Assembly (NCBI RefSeq): GCF_023061185.1
Contig: NZ_JAKGAK010000006.1
Location: forward strand, 62,001-126,000
Direction of reading: 5' to 3'
DNA: 64,000 nucleotides
Source: Chromohalobacter beijerinckii
GTDB lineage: Bacteria; Pseudomonadota; Gammaproteobacteria; Pseudomonadales; Halomonadaceae
Below are positions 40,631 through 50,194 of this stretch, in pieces. Under the pieces are notes generated by a model. It saw only the letters and a program-made list of their open reading frames with translations. It was not told the origin of the DNA and ran no database searches. Positions within the stretch are counted from its first letter, which is position 1; each line of letters begins with the position of its first letter. A program made the position numbers and the translations under genes.

Positions 40631-42853
40631 TCAACTCAGGGTTTGTGGATCGACATCCAGCGAGGCGCGTACGCGCCGACTATCGGGGTGATTGTCCAGC
40701 CACTGCACGAGCCAGGCGCAGGCGCGGTGCAGGGCGCTGCGGCGCGTGTCGGAGAGCATTAGCTGCATGTGATAGCGATTCTGGCGCCGCTCCATGGGGG
40801 CCGGTACCGGTCCCAGGCAGGTGACCGAGGCGTCCTGGGTGACGAGCCATTCGCGCAATGCTTCGGCGGCTGCGGTGGCGAATTCGGTGACGTGTTGCTC
40901 GCGTGCCGCTTCGAAGCGGACCAGGGCCAAGTGACGATAGGGCGGCAGGCCGGCCAGGCGCCGTTCTTCTAGCAGTTGGCCGGCGAGCGCTTCATAGCCG
41001 CTGTCGGCGAGCAGGCGCAGGTTGGGGTCGTCGGGATGCAGGGTCTGGACCAGCACGCGTCCGGGATGCTCGGCACGGCCGGCGCGGCCGGCGACCTGCA
41101 CCAGCAGTTGGGCGCTGTGCTCGAGGGCGCGAAAGTCGCTGGCATAGAGGCCAGCGTCGGCGTTGACGACCACCACCAGCGTGACATGTGGCAAGTGATG
41201 GCCCTTGGCGAGCATCTGGGTGCCGACCAGCAGGCTGGGTTCGCCGCGCCGAATCTCGCGCAGGATATCCTCGAAGGCTTGCTTGCGCCGGGTGCTGTCG
41301 CGGTCGATACGATGCACGGGCGTCTCGGGGAATAGTGCGGCCAGCGTTTCCTCGGTGCGTTCGGTGCCGCTGCCCAGTGGGCGCAGGTCGCCACTGTCGC
41401 ATTCCGGACAGGCATCGGGAAGCGGACGGTGAAAGTCGCAATGATGGCAGACCAGTTCCTGAGGTTGGCGATGCAACGTCATGCGGGCATCGCAATGCGG
41501 GCACTCGGCCAGCCAGCCGCACGCATGGCACGCCAGGGTGGGAGCGAAACCACGCCGGTTGATGAAGACCAGTACCTGATTGCCCGCGTTCAGGGTCTGC
41601 CGAATTGCCTCGATGGCGGGGGCGATCAAACCGCCCTGGCGGTGGCGTCCGCGTAGGTCGGTCAGCTCCAGGCGTGCCGGGGCGTGCCGGTTGGCGCGTT
41701 GGGTCAGACGCAAATGCCGGTAGCGGCCGCTACGTGCCTGAGCGAGTGTCTCCAGCGCCGGTGTGGCGCTGCCCAGCACGATGGGAATGTTCTCGCGGTG
41801 GGCGCGGGCGATGGCCAGGTCACGGGCGTGGTAGCGGAGGCCTTCCTGTTGCTTGAAGGAGCCGTCGTGTTCCTCGTCGATGACGATTACCCCGGCAGCG
41901 GCCAAGGGGGTAAAGACCGCCGAACGCGTACCGATGACGATCGGGGCTCGGCCGGTACGCGCGGCATCCCAGGCATCCAAGCGTTCGAGATCGGTGAGCC
42001 CCGAATGCAGGGCGACCACCGGGACCCGAAAGCGTTGTCGGAAGCGGGTCAGCGTTTGCGGTGTCAGGCCGATTTCCGGCACCAGCACCAGCGCCTGGCG
42101 GCCTCGCGCAAGCACCGCCTCGATGAGTTGTAGATAGACTTCGGTCTTGCCGCTGCCGGTAACGCCATGCAGCAGGCACGGGTGGTAGCGCTCGAGGCCT
42201 TCGTGAATCTCGGCAAGGACCCCCGCCTGTTCGCGGGTCAGAGGCAACGAGGGTTCGGCGAGCCGTGAGCCGGATTCTTCCTCGGTGGCCGTCAGGCGTT
42301 CTTCGTGGCACTCGACGAGATGCTTGGCCTGCAGGCCTTCGAGCTGCGCGCGGGTGAAGCCTTGCGCGGTGATCGCGCGTGTCATCAATCCACGTGGGTG
42401 CTGGCGCAGCATCGCCAGCAGTTCGGCCTGGCGAGGTGCACGCTCGAGCGGGCCGGTATCGCCGTCGCGCGCGATCCAGCGCTCCTGATGGCGCGCCTGC
42501 AATGGCCGCCCCTGGCGCAAGGCGACGGGCAGTGCCTGGGCGATGGTGTCGCCCAGCGGGTGTTGATAGTAGCGCGCGGTGAAGCGACACAACCACCACC
42601 AGTCGTCGGGCAAGGGGGCATCGTCGAGACACGCCAGTACGGACTTGAGCTGTGTGTCCGGTACGTCGCTGCGTTCGGGGCACTCGACCACCACGCCGAT
42701 GAGCTGGCGGCGTCCGAATGGCACCTTGACGCGAAGCCCAGGGCGCCAGCCACAAGTGGGAACTTCGCGGCAGGGGCGATAGTCGAAGAGGCGTCGCAAG
42801 GGCGTGGGCAGGGCGACCCTGAGTAGGCGCGGCGTATGGTCGGTGCTCGACAA
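40631..42853 (-). CDS. priA: Primosomal protein N' (replication restart helicase PriA)
   Basis: Superfamily 2 helicase that reloads the replisome at broken forks. It has the N-terminal DNA-binding domain, Walker A GVTGSGKTEVY, the DEEH box in VIVIDEEHDGSFK and the zinc-binding cysteines in CHACGWLAECPHC and CHHCDFHRPLPDACPEC. I prefer TTG 42853 (740 residues) because GGAGG lies five bases upstream and the conserved RLLRVALPTPLRRLFDY follows; ATG 42880 (749 residues) is in frame but lacks a ribosome binding site. Divergent from rpmE. Confidence 0.94.
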   Translation of the reverse strand: MSSTDHTPRLLRVALPTPLRRLFDYRPCREVPTCGWRPGLRVKVPFGRRQLIGVVVECPERSDVPDTQLKSVLACLDDAPLPDDWWWLCRFTARYYQHPLGDTIAQALPVALRQGRPLQARHQERWIARDGDTGPLERAPRQAELLAMLRQHPRGLMTRAITAQGFTRAQLEGLQAKHLVECHEERLTATEEESGSRLAEPSLPLTREQAGVLAEIHEGLERYHPCLLHGVTGSGKTEVYLQLIEAVLARGRQALVLVPEIGLTPQTLTRFRQRFRVPVVALHSGLTDLERLDAWDAARTGRAPIVIGTRSAVFTPLAAAGVIVIDEEHDGSFKQQEGLRYHARDLAIARAHRENIPIVLGSATPALETLAQARSGRYRHLRLTQRANRHAPARLELTDLRGRHRQGGLIAPAIEAIRQTLNAGNQVLVFINRRGFAPTLACHACGWLAECPHCDARMTLHRQPQELVCHHCDFHRPLPDACPECDSGDLRPLGSGTERTEETLAALFPETPVHRIDRDSTRRKQAFEDILREIRRGEPSLLVGTQMLAKGHHLPHVTLVVVVNADAGLYASDFRALEHSAQLLVQVAGRAGRAEHPGRVLVQTLHPDDPNLRLLADSGYEALAGQLLEERRLAGLPPYRHLALVRFEAAREQHVTEFATAAAEALREWLVTQDASVTCLGPVPAPMERRQNRYHMQLMLSDTRRSALHRACAWLVQWLDNHPDSRRVRASLDVDPQTLS

Positions 42854-42902
42854 GAGTCCTCCGAAAGGGCGGTGGCACATGGCGTTGCAGGCGCCACGCG
42901 TC

Positions 42903-42932
42903 TTTTCAGCGATATCACGGCACTGCTATAAT
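42903..42932 (+). promoter_or_regulatory. Promoter for rpmE
   Basis: TTTTCA at 42903-42908, an 18-base spacer and a perfect TATAAT at 42927-42932. The leader before the rpmE ATG is about 130 bases, long enough for feedback control by L31, which is known in E. coli. Confidence 0.55.
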
Positions 42933-43068
42933 GCGCGGCCCTTCGGTTGTGGGCCAAGGCGAGTATCGTCGGGGTCGCATGCCGAATCAATCGGTTGCAT
43001 CTTTATCAACCCGTGTGCGGTGCCTGGCATCGACCAGGTGGCGGCGCACCATAGCGTGAGGCAGCAAA

Positions 43069-43284
43069 ATGAAACAAGCGATCCATCCCGAATACAAGAA
43101 GGTCTCCGCCACGTGTTCCTGTGGCGCGACTTTCGAGCTGGGCTCCACATCCAAAGACGATTTCTACCTGGATGTTTGCTCGCAGTGCCACCCGTTCTAT
43201 ACCGGTAAGCAGAAGCAGGCGACTACCGGTGGACGTGTCGAACGCTTCAACAAGCGTTTCGGTGCGGCGCTCAAGCGCGACTGA
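43069..43284 (+). CDS. rpmE: 50S ribosomal protein L31, zinc-binding type
   Basis: 71-residue bridge protein between ribosomal subunits. Cys16, Cys18, Cys37 and Cys40 (CSC and CSQC) form the zinc site, so this is the C+ form that zinc-starved cells replace with a Cys-free paralogue. The usual KQAIHPEY start and [10 protein letters not shown] end are present. It is divergent from priA and followed by a strong terminator. Confidence 0.97.
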   Translation: MKQAIHPEYKKVSATCSCGATFELGSTSKDDFYLDVCSQCHPFYTGKQKQATTGGRVERFNKRFGAALKRD

Positions 43285-43330
43285 GTCAAGCCAGAACCGC
43301 TACGCCGGCGATGCGCCGGCGTTCGAGAAA

Positions 43331-43358
43331 ACCCGCCAAGAATATGGCGGGTTTTTTT
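43331..43358 (+). terminator. Terminator after rpmE
   Basis: ACCCGCCA (43331-43338), loop AGAATA, TGGCGGGT (43345-43352), followed by a run of seven T. A small GC-rich hairpin, GCCGGCG/CGCCGGC, precedes it at about 43305-43320. Confidence 0.9.
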
Positions 43359-43398
43359 ATTTTTGAAAGTCGAAAACGACGCTCCGATAAGGTTTGTT

Positions 43399-43422
43399 TT
43401 ATGCCTGGTTTGTCAGGCATAA
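43399..43422. repeat. Perfect inverted repeat upstream of malic enzyme gene
   Basis: TTATGCCTG (43399-43407), six-base spacer, CAGGCATAA (43414-43422), in an AT-rich gap of about 200 bases. No T-run follows on the + strand. A -10-like TATATT lies at 43516-43521. It could be an operator for the malic enzyme gene; this is inference. Confidence 0.6.
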
Positions 43423-43562
43423 GTTTCAACAAATGGCTGGTAATTGCTTCAAACGGTCGCTTAAAAGTCTTTAATGTCACGAACTTGGCGTAAGTTGTTT
43501 GGCGGAATTTTTTTCTATATTCTGGCGATCATGCCTCCATGCAGACGATTGGAAAAAAGCTC

Positions 43563-44837
43563 ATGAGTGACGAAAAAAGACAGGCAGCGCTGGATTATCA
43601 CGCCAAGCCGATTCCCGGTAAATTATCCGTCGAACTGACCAAGCCCACCGAAACATCGAAACATCTGGCCCTGGCGTATAGCCCTGGAGTGGCCGAGCCG
43701 TGTCGCGAGATTGCCAAGGACGTGGAAAACGCCTATCTGTATACCGGCAAGGGCAACTTGGTGGCCGTGGTCTCCGACGGCAGCGCGATCCTCGGCCTGG
43801 GGAATCTGGGCCCCCTGGCCAGCAAGCCGGTCATGGAAGGCAAGGGCGTGCTGTTCAAGCGCTTTGCGGGTATCAACTCCGTGGACATTGAGGTCGATGC
43901 CGAGAGTCCGCAGGCCTTCATCGATACCGTGGCACGCATCGCTGACACCTGGGGCGGTATCAATCTCGAGGATATAAAAGCGCCGGAGTGCTTCGAGATC
44001 GAGCAAGCGTTGATCGAGCAGTGCAATATTCCGGTCTTCCACGATGATCAGCACGGCACGGCCATCGTCACGGCCGCGGGGCTGCTCAATGCCCTGGATA
44101 TCGCCGGCAAGCGCTTGGAAGATGCCAAGATCGTCTGCCTGGGCGCTGGCGCGGCGGCCATCGCCTGCATGAAGCTGCTGGTCTCGTGTGGTGCGCGCGC
44201 CGAGCATATCTACATGCTCGATCGCAAGGGCGTGGTGCACAGCGAGCGTGACGATCTCAACCAGTACAAGGCGATGTTCGCCACCGAGACGTCGCGGCGT
44301 ACGCTGGATGACGCCATCGAAGGAGCCGACGTCTTCGTGGGGCTTTCCGGGCCTAATCTACTCAAGCCCGAGCAGCTTGAGCGCATGGCGGCGAGTCCAG
44401 TGGTTTTTGCGTGCTCCAATCCCGACCCCGAGATTCATCCGGACGTGGCCAACGAGACCCGCGACGATGTGATCATGGCCACCGGGCGTTCCGATTATCC
44501 CAACCAGGTCAACAACGTGCTGGGCTTTCCGTTCATCTTCCGTGGGGCGCTGGATGTGCGCGCCACGCGTATCAACGAGGAGATGAAAGTGGCGGCCGTA
44601 CATGCCTTGAAGGACCTGGCGCGCGAGCCGGTGACCCGCGAGGTGCTGGATGGCTACGGCATTGAGTCACTGGAGTTCGGGCGCGGTTACATCATTCCCA
44701 CGCCACTGGATTCGCGGCTGCTCGACCGCGTCGCTTCGGCGGTGGCGCAAGCTGCGGTAGATAGCGGCGTGGCGCGCAAGCCTTATCCGGCGCATTATCC
44801 GTTGACCAGCATCAAGGACGTTTACGGGCCGCAATAG
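43563..44837 (+). CDS. Malic enzyme (oxaloacetate-decarboxylating malate dehydrogenase)
   Basis: Oxidative decarboxylation of malate to pyruvate with NAD or NADP. From ATG 43563 the protein has 424 residues: an N-terminal malic domain (YSPGVAEPCREI, then VFHDDQHGTAIV) and the NAD-binding domain (LGAGAAAIACMKLL). It lacks the C-terminal phosphotransacetylase domain found in E. coli MaeB, as in several Pseudomonas enzymes. Cofactor preference cannot be read by eye. An ATG at 43539 would add eight residues. The rpmE neighbourhood is shared with pseudomonads. Confidence 0.93.
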   Translation: MSDEKRQAALDYHAKPIPGKLSVELTKPTETSKHLALAYSPGVAEPCREIAKDVENAYLYTGKGNLVAVVSDGSAILGLGNLGPLASKPVMEGKGVLFKRFAGINSVDIEVDAESPQAFIDTVARIADTWGGINLEDIKAPECFEIEQALIEQCNIPVFHDDQHGTAIVTAAGLLNALDIAGKRLEDAKIVCLGAGAAAIACMKLLVSCGARAEHIYMLDRKGVVHSERDDLNQYKAMFATETSRRTLDDAIEGADVFVGLSGPNLLKPEQLERMAASPVVFACSNPDPEIHPDVANETRDDVIMATGRSDYPNQVNNVLGFPFIFRGALDVRATRINEEMKVAAVHALKDLAREPVTREVLDGYGIESLEFGRGYIIPTPLDSRLLDRVASAVAQAAVDSGVARKPYPAHYPLTSIKDVYGPQ

Positions 44838-44863
44838 TCGTGCGCCGAGCAGGCATGATGTCG

Positions 44864-44892
44864 AAGGGCCGCTCCGGGAGCGGCCCTTTTCG
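44864..44892 (+). terminator. Terminator between malic enzyme and DUF481 genes
   Basis: AAGGGCCGCTC (44864-44874), loop CGG, GAGCGGCCCTT (44878-44888), then further T. The reverse complement also ends with a short T-run (AAAAGGGC/GCCCTTCGA), so it may serve both convergent genes. Confidence 0.85.
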
Positions 44893-44915
44893 TTGTAGGT
44901 CGGGGCGTGTCGCCA

Positions 44916-45668
44916 TTACCAGCTGTAGAGCAGTGACATCGAGGTCGTGCGGTCGGTGTTGGCTTCGGCGCCGTCGGGCGGGCTCGTGTTGTTCTTGACC
45001 TCAAAGGACATCTTGAGCGCCAGGTGCGAATTGAGCTGGGAGGTCAACGACGAAATCGAGCGCGTCGTGGTGTTGGGTGCGGCCGCTTCGACAGAAACTG
45101 CCTGCTCGAAGTAGGCGCCTTCCGAGATGTTCCAGCGATAGTCGAGTGCAGCATAGGCCAAGCCGAGGTCGTCTTCCTTGCCGTCCTGGTAGGCATCGTG
45201 ACGATAGCCCGGGCCGAATTCCGTGGACAGTGTATGCGTCGGCCCGTCGAGCCACTGGCGGCCATAGCCGCCGATGGTGGTGAACTGGTAGTCGTAACCG
45301 CTGAAACGGTCCTTTTCCCAGCGTCCGAAACCGAACAGATAGTGAGGGCCTTCCAGCTCATAACGCTCGCGGCCGCCCAGCAGATACTGCTCGGTACTGG
45401 TTTCATCGTTTTCCTGAACGCTGCGCGTCTCGCCGCGCAGCGTGTGTGTATGGCGTCCCGTCAGCCAGGTGAGACGCCCCTTGGCGAGCAGCGTCCGACT
45501 GTTGCTGTTCCCGGAGAGATGCGTATAGCCGAGTTCGGCCTCGCCACTCATCTTGGGGGCATCGTCCTGTGGTGCAGGCGGTGCGTAGAACAAGTCGGCG
45601 TGCACCGGGAGTGCGCCACCGAGCAGCATGACGAACAATAGCCATCGCGAGCCTCGCGACACGAGCAT
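44916..45668 (-). CDS. DUF481 outer-membrane beta-barrel protein
   Basis: Putative salt-induced outer-membrane protein of the YdiY/DUF481 family; role unknown. The 250-residue product has a signal peptide (WLLFVMLLGGALPVHA|D near residue 25) and then alternating hydrophobic/polar strands: GEAELGYTHLSGNSNSRTLL, and so on, ending in aromatic Trp (SLLYSW), the outer-membrane sorting signal. GGGAG lies upstream of ATG 45668. It is followed by nothing co-directional and preceded by mrcA, 92 bases away. Confidence 0.82.
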   Translation of the reverse strand: MLVSRGSRWLLFVMLLGGALPVHADLFYAPPAPQDDAPKMSGEAELGYTHLSGNSNSRTLLAKGRLTWLTGRHTHTLRGETRSVQENDETSTEQYLLGGRERYELEGPHYLFGFGRWEKDRFSGYDYQFTTIGGYGRQWLDGPTHTLSTEFGPGYRHDAYQDGKEDDLGLAYAALDYRWNISEGAYFEQAVSVEAAAPNTTTRSISSLTSQLNSHLALKMSFEVKNNTSPPDGAEANTDRTTSMSLLYSW

Positions 45669-45723
45669 GGTGGACTCCCTTTCAAAAACGGTTCTCGGTC
45701 AGTGGTGTGGGAGCTGGCGCGCT

Positions 45724-45751
45724 CATGGGGTGGCCGCTGGGGCCACCCATG
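45724..45751 (-). terminator. Hairpin downstream of mrcA
   Basis: CATGGGGTGGCC (45724-45735) pairs with GGCCACCCATG (45741-45751) with one bulged G. There is no T-run, so it is a weak terminator candidate or 3' stabiliser of the mrcA transcript. Confidence 0.4.
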
Positions 45752-45760
45752 GGTAATCGA

Positions 45761-48280
45761 CTAGAAAATGGCATCGTAAGTGCCGGTTCCTTGGGAGCCG
45801 CTGCTATCTTCGAGTTCGGGCTGGATCGAACGCGGCTTGTAGTCGGGTAGATTGTCTTTGCGGAAGATTTCCTGCATGCCGCCCGATTGATCGTTGTGCA
45901 GGCGCAGTCCGGTCTCGGGGTCGATGCGGACTTTGACGATATCGTCGGGGCGCGAGGGCATGCTTTCGGGCTGGCCTCGAAGCGCCTCACCCATGAACGA
46001 CTTCCAGATCGGCAAGGCGGCTTGCGAGCCGTATTCACCAGTCGTGGAGTTATCGTCCTTGCCGACCCAGACGGTGGCCACCAGGTCGTCGTTGAAGCCC
46101 GAGAACCAGGCGTCGCGCTGATCGTTGGTGGTACCGGTCTTGCCGACGATGTCGGGACGGTTGAGGTCCAGTGCGCCGCGTCCCGTGCCCTTCTCGATGA
46201 CATCACGCATCATGTCGCGGATGATGTACATCTCTTCGGGCGTGGCTACGCGCTCGGCGATGCGGCGGGTTTCGCCGTCGAATGCGACGGTCTTCTGGTC
46301 CGGGTCGCACTCCCGGCATGCCACCACAGGGTTGGCTTCCTCGACCAGCTCGTTTTGGCTGCCATGAGTAACCGACTGGATATACCATGGCGCGACCTTG
46401 AAGCCGCCATTAGCCAAGACGGCGTAGGCATTGGCCATTTCCAGCGGTGTCAGCGATGCGCTGCCCAGGGCGAGCGATAGGCCATGCGGCAACCGACCCT
46501 TGGCGAAGCCGAAGTTCGTCAGGAATTCGAGCGTATTATCCAAGCCTAGCGACTGCAGCACACGAATCGTGACCAGGTTGCGCGACTGGTAAAGGCCGAC
46601 GCGCAACCGCGTGGGGCCGCGGAATTCGCCCTCGGCGTTTTCGGGGCGCCAGTCGCCGCCGACATCGGACATGACCACGGGGGCATCGTTGATGACCGTG
46701 GCGGCGTTCATCCCATTGTGCAGCGCGGCGAGATAGATGAAGGGTTTGAAGATCGAGCCCGCCTGACGTTGCGCCTGAATGGCGCGGTTGAACTTGCTCG
46801 ACGAGAAGCTGAAGCCACCCTGAAGGCCACGGATGGCGCCGGTTTTAGGATCCATGATGACGATCGCTGCCTGGGCGCCTGGCACCTGAGAAAGGCGCCA
46901 GTCGCCATCCTCGGTGCGCATGACGCGAACCAGGTCGCCACGCTGGGCGATGGCCTCGGCATTGGCCGGTGTCTCGCCGCGCCATTCGGCGCTGTGGTAG
47001 GTACGCGCCCAATCAAGCCCATCCCAATCGAGCGTTACGACGTCATCGTCACGCGTCAAGGCACGCATCTGGCGGCCATCGGTATCCACCACGATGCCGG
47101 GCTCGAGTGGGCCGTGCCGAGGGGTGCGATCGAGCACCTTGACCCAGTTGCTGACATCCCCGTCGACCCCTTCGACCGACTCCTCGCTGCTCTTGGCGGC
47201 TTGGCGCGCGGTCTCCATGACCTCGGGCGATTCGGACAGCTCTTCCTCGAGCCCTTGGGAATCCGTGCGTTCCTGGGCCTCCACCAGGCTAGAGGGGATA
47301 TCGTTTTCCTCAGCCCCACGCCAGCCATGGCGGGTGTCGTAATCGATGAGCCCGTTGACCAATGCGTCGCGGGCGGAGGCCTGCAGGCGACTGTCGATGG
47401 TGGTCTTGATCTGGTAATTGCCGGTATAGGCATCGTCGCCGAAGCGTTCCACGGCGTATTGTCGCGCCATTTCGGCGATATACGGTGCGTTGACCTCATA
47501 CTGCGAGCGCGGTCGATGCGCGGTGATCGGCGCCTTGACGGCGGCCTGGTACTGAATCGGATCGATGGAGCCGAGTTCGCGCATGCGCAGCAAGACCCAG
47601 TTGCGGCGAATCAACGAGCGCTCGGGGTTGTTCAGGGGGTTGAGCGCCGAGGGGGCCTTGGGCAGGCCGGCGAGCATGGCCAGTTGCGGTAAGTCGAGCT
47701 CCGCAAGCGGTTTGTCGTAGTAGCCTTCGGCAGCCGCCCCGATGCCGTAAGCGGCATTCCCGAGATAGATCTTGTTGACGTAGAGCTCGAGAATTTCCTG
47801 CTTGTCGAGCACCTGCTCCATTTGCAGCGACAGCAGGATCTCGCGAATCTTGCGGGTGAAAGTGCGGTCCAGCGTCAACAGATAGTTGCGCGCTACCTGC
47901 ATGGTGATGGTGCTGCCGCCTGACTGGATATTGCCGCTGGTGGCAAGCTCCATCGCCGCGCGTGCGAGCCCCTTGGGATCAATGCCGGGATGCTCGAAGA
48001 AGCTGGCATCTTCGGCGGCCAGCAGGGCGTCGACGTAGGATTGGGGGATGTCGTCGTAGCTCACCGGCATGCGGCGTTGCTCACCGAACTCGCCGATTAG
48101 CTTGTCGTCACGCGTGTAAACGCGCAGCGGTGTCTGCAGTTCGAAGTCCTGCAGTTGACGAACGTCGGGCAAGCCCGGCGCGAAATAGATACCGGCGCCG
48201 ATGATGGCCAGTACGCAGCCCAGCCCCAAAGACACTATTAGCCATAGGATGGATGTTAACAAGCGTTTGAAAAGCTTCAT
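45761..48280 (-). CDS. mrcA: Penicillin-binding protein 1A (bifunctional)
   Basis: Peptidoglycan glycosyltransferase and DD-transpeptidase of the inner membrane. From ATG 48280 the protein is 839 residues: short cytoplasmic end, membrane helix (residues about 8-30), GT51 domain with the catalytic Glu in LAAEDASFFEHPGIDPKG and RKIREILLSLQMEQ, an OB-like insertion, and the transpeptidase domain with SIFK (Ser-x-x-Lys) and KTGTTNDQ. The frame continues to 48370 without similarity. Divergent from pilM, the usual ponA-pilM arrangement. Confidence 0.95.
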   Translation of the reverse strand: MKLFKRLLTSILWLIVSLGLGCVLAIIGAGIYFAPGLPDVRQLQDFELQTPLRVYTRDDKLIGEFGEQRRMPVSYDDIPQSYVDALLAAEDASFFEHPGIDPKGLARAAMELATSGNIQSGGSTITMQVARNYLLTLDRTFTRKIREILLSLQMEQVLDKQEILELYVNKIYLGNAAYGIGAAAEGYYDKPLAELDLPQLAMLAGLPKAPSALNPLNNPERSLIRRNWVLLRMRELGSIDPIQYQAAVKAPITAHRPRSQYEVNAPYIAEMARQYAVERFGDDAYTGNYQIKTTIDSRLQASARDALVNGLIDYDTRHGWRGAEENDIPSSLVEAQERTDSQGLEEELSESPEVMETARQAAKSSEESVEGVDGDVSNWVKVLDRTPRHGPLEPGIVVDTDGRQMRALTRDDDVVTLDWDGLDWARTYHSAEWRGETPANAEAIAQRGDLVRVMRTEDGDWRLSQVPGAQAAIVIMDPKTGAIRGLQGGFSFSSSKFNRAIQAQRQAGSIFKPFIYLAALHNGMNAATVINDAPVVMSDVGGDWRPENAEGEFRGPTRLRVGLYQSRNLVTIRVLQSLGLDNTLEFLTNFGFAKGRLPHGLSLALGSASLTPLEMANAYAVLANGGFKVAPWYIQSVTHGSQNELVEEANPVVACRECDPDQKTVAFDGETRRIAERVATPEEMYIIRDMMRDVIEKGTGRGALDLNRPDIVGKTGTTNDQRDAWFSGFNDDLVATVWVGKDDNSTTGEYGSQAALPIWKSFMGEALRGQPESMPSRPDDIVKVRIDPETGLRLHNDQSGGMQEIFRKDNLPDYKPRSIQPELEDSSGSQGTGTYDAIF

Positions 48281-48560
48281 GAAAAGGCGTTTCCGTCGTC
48301 TCGGGTGGCGGTCTGGCCGCAATGAATGGTGCAATCCGTTGCCATCGGCATTATAAGAACGCAGCCGCATAGGGGCTAGCGTTGATGCAAATCGACTGTC
48401 ACGGCAGTATGCATAATGTAACCTTACGCAATGTGGCGTGCCTCATACGATAGTGTGGCATGCTGATAATAAAGCGGCTTGCCTCGACACAGGGGCAGCG
48501 GGTTGGCTCGACGAACGATCATACCGAGCGCCACGCCACGCCGAAGAATATCGCAGGGGT
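48281..48560. promoter_or_regulatory. Divergent promoter region between mrcA and pilM
   Basis: About 280 bases without a gene. On the minus strand a perfect TATAAT (48355-48350) lies 70 bases before mrcA, with no good -35. Towards pilM a GATAAT at about 48464-48469 is the best -10. No sigma-54 site was recognised. Confidence 0.45.
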
Positions 48561-49631
48561 ATGACAGTGTGGCGGTTTAAAAAGTCCCAGCAAGGCCTGG
48601 TAGGGGTGGATATTACCTCGGCCACCGTCAAATTGATCGAGCTCGATCGCGCGGGGGCGGGCCAACGTATCGCCAGTTACGCCGTGCGTCCATTGCGTGA
48701 AGGCGCGGTAGTGGAGCGGCGCATACGCGATCTCGACGAGGTGGCCGCGACGTTGACGCGCGCGGTCGAGCATGCGCGACCGCATTCACGGCATGCGGTC
48801 GCGGCGGTCCCCGCCAGCGCCACGATCACCAAGACGCTGACCTATCCGGTCTCCCTCAGCGATGATGAGATCGAGGCCCGCATTCAGCTCGAGTCCGAAC
48901 GCCATATCCCGTTTCCGCTCAATGAAGTGGCCTTCGATTTCCAGCGCCTGGGACTCAATGCTCGCTACCCCGATCAGCAAGATGTCTTGCTGGTAGCGTG
49001 CCGCCTGCAGGACGTCGACCATCTCGCCGATGTTCTTCGTCGTGCCGGACTCGAACCTGCGGCGGTCGACGTGGAATCGTTCGCCATGGAGCGTGCGGCC
49101 AGTGAGCTGTTGCGCGACGAGACGCCGGCCGGCCAGACGGAAGAGTGCGCCGCGTTAGTCGATATCGGCGCCAATATGAACGCCTTCCATGTGCTCATCG
49201 ATGGGCGCATCGCCTACACCCGCGACAACGTGCTGGGCGGTCGCCACTTGACCGAGGAAATACGCAAGCGCTACGGCCTGAGCCTCGAAGAGGCGGGGTT
49301 GGCCAAGAAGCGCGGCGGTTTGCCCGAGGATTACGAGCATGAGGTGGTGACGCCGTTCATCGACATGCTGATTCAGCAAATCGGCCGCTCGTTGCAGCTT
49401 TATCACACCTCGGGCAAGCCCCGTGATATCCAGCGCCTGATTCTGGCGGGCGGCTCGAGTGTCATTCCGGGGCTGCGTGAACGGCTCGCCGCGCAAAGCG
49501 GGTTGGAGGTAGTGATGGCCAACCCGTTCGAGCGCATGCGGGTGGCGTCGCGCGTCGATGTGCAGGCGCTCGCCAGCGATGCGCCGGCGATGCTCACTGC
49601 GTGCGGCCTGGCGATGCGGGGGCGGCGATGA
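48561..49631 (+). CDS. pilM: Type IV pilus assembly protein PilM
   Basis: Actin-like cytoplasmic protein that binds the PilN N-terminus at the inner-membrane alignment complex. From ATG 48561 (GCAGGGG upstream) the product has 356 residues with the ASKHA nucleotide-binding fold: GVDITSATVKLIEL at the N-terminus, LVDIGANMNAFHV in the middle and LILAGGSSVIPGL near the end. It overlaps pilN by ATGA, first of pilMNOPQ. Confidence 0.95.
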   Translation: MTVWRFKKSQQGLVGVDITSATVKLIELDRAGAGQRIASYAVRPLREGAVVERRIRDLDEVAATLTRAVEHARPHSRHAVAAVPASATITKTLTYPVSLSDDEIEARIQLESERHIPFPLNEVAFDFQRLGLNARYPDQQDVLLVACRLQDVDHLADVLRRAGLEPAAVDVESFAMERAASELLRDETPAGQTEECAALVDIGANMNAFHVLIDGRIAYTRDNVLGGRHLTEEIRKRYGLSLEEAGLAKKRGGLPEDYEHEVVTPFIDMLIQQIGRSLQLYHTSGKPRDIQRLILAGGSSVIPGLRERLAAQSGLEVVMANPFERMRVASRVDVQALASDAPAMLTACGLAMRGRR

Positions 49632-50194
49632 GTATTGAAATCAATCTGTTGCCGTGGCGTGAAGCGCATCGGCAGCGGCGCACGCGGCGCTTTTACATGG
49701 CTCTATTGGGCGTGGCGGTGCTGGCACTGCTGTGCGCCTTGGGGGTGTCGCGTTGGTATCAAGCGGGGATCGACGCCGAGCGCGGTCGGTTGGCCTTGAT
49801 CGAGCGCCGGATGGAGGCGCTCGAAAAGGATATCGACACGGTCAAGGATTATCGCGAATTGCGGGGGCGAATGCTCGAGCAGATCGGCCTGATCCGTGAA
49901 CTGCAATTCAGTCGTCCGCAGACGGTGCGGATTTTCGATCAATTAGCGGCGACGCTGGTCGACGGCGTGCATTACGACCGCCTGGTGCGGGAGGGCGATC
50001 GCCTCGAGCTCAGTGGCCTGGCGCGCTCCAATCGACATGTGTCCGAGTTGTTGCGGCAGCTCGATGCCTCGCCTGTGTTCGGCACGCCGGCGCTTTCCGA
50101 TGTGCAGTCGGACGGCAGCGATGCGACGCTGAAGCGTTTCAATCTCAGTGTCGAGGCGCAAGCGCCTCGCCGTGATGCCGAGGAGACGCCATGA
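49628..50194 (+). CDS. pilN: Type IV pilus assembly protein PilN
   Basis: Inner-membrane alignment protein. The 188-residue product begins with the PilM-binding motif SIEINLLPWRE, has one membrane helix (about residues 22-42), a coiled-coil stretch and a periplasmic ferredoxin-like domain. ATG 49628 overlaps the pilM stop; its own end overlaps pilO by four bases. Confidence 0.94.
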   Translation: MSIEINLLPWREAHRQRRTRRFYMALLGVAVLALLCALGVSRWYQAGIDAERGRLALIERRMEALEKDIDTVKDYRELRGRMLEQIGLIRELQFSRPQTVRIFDQLAATLVDGVHYDRLVREGDRLELSGLARSNRHVSELLRQLDASPVFGTPALSDVQSDGSDATLKRFNLSVEAQAPRRDAEETP

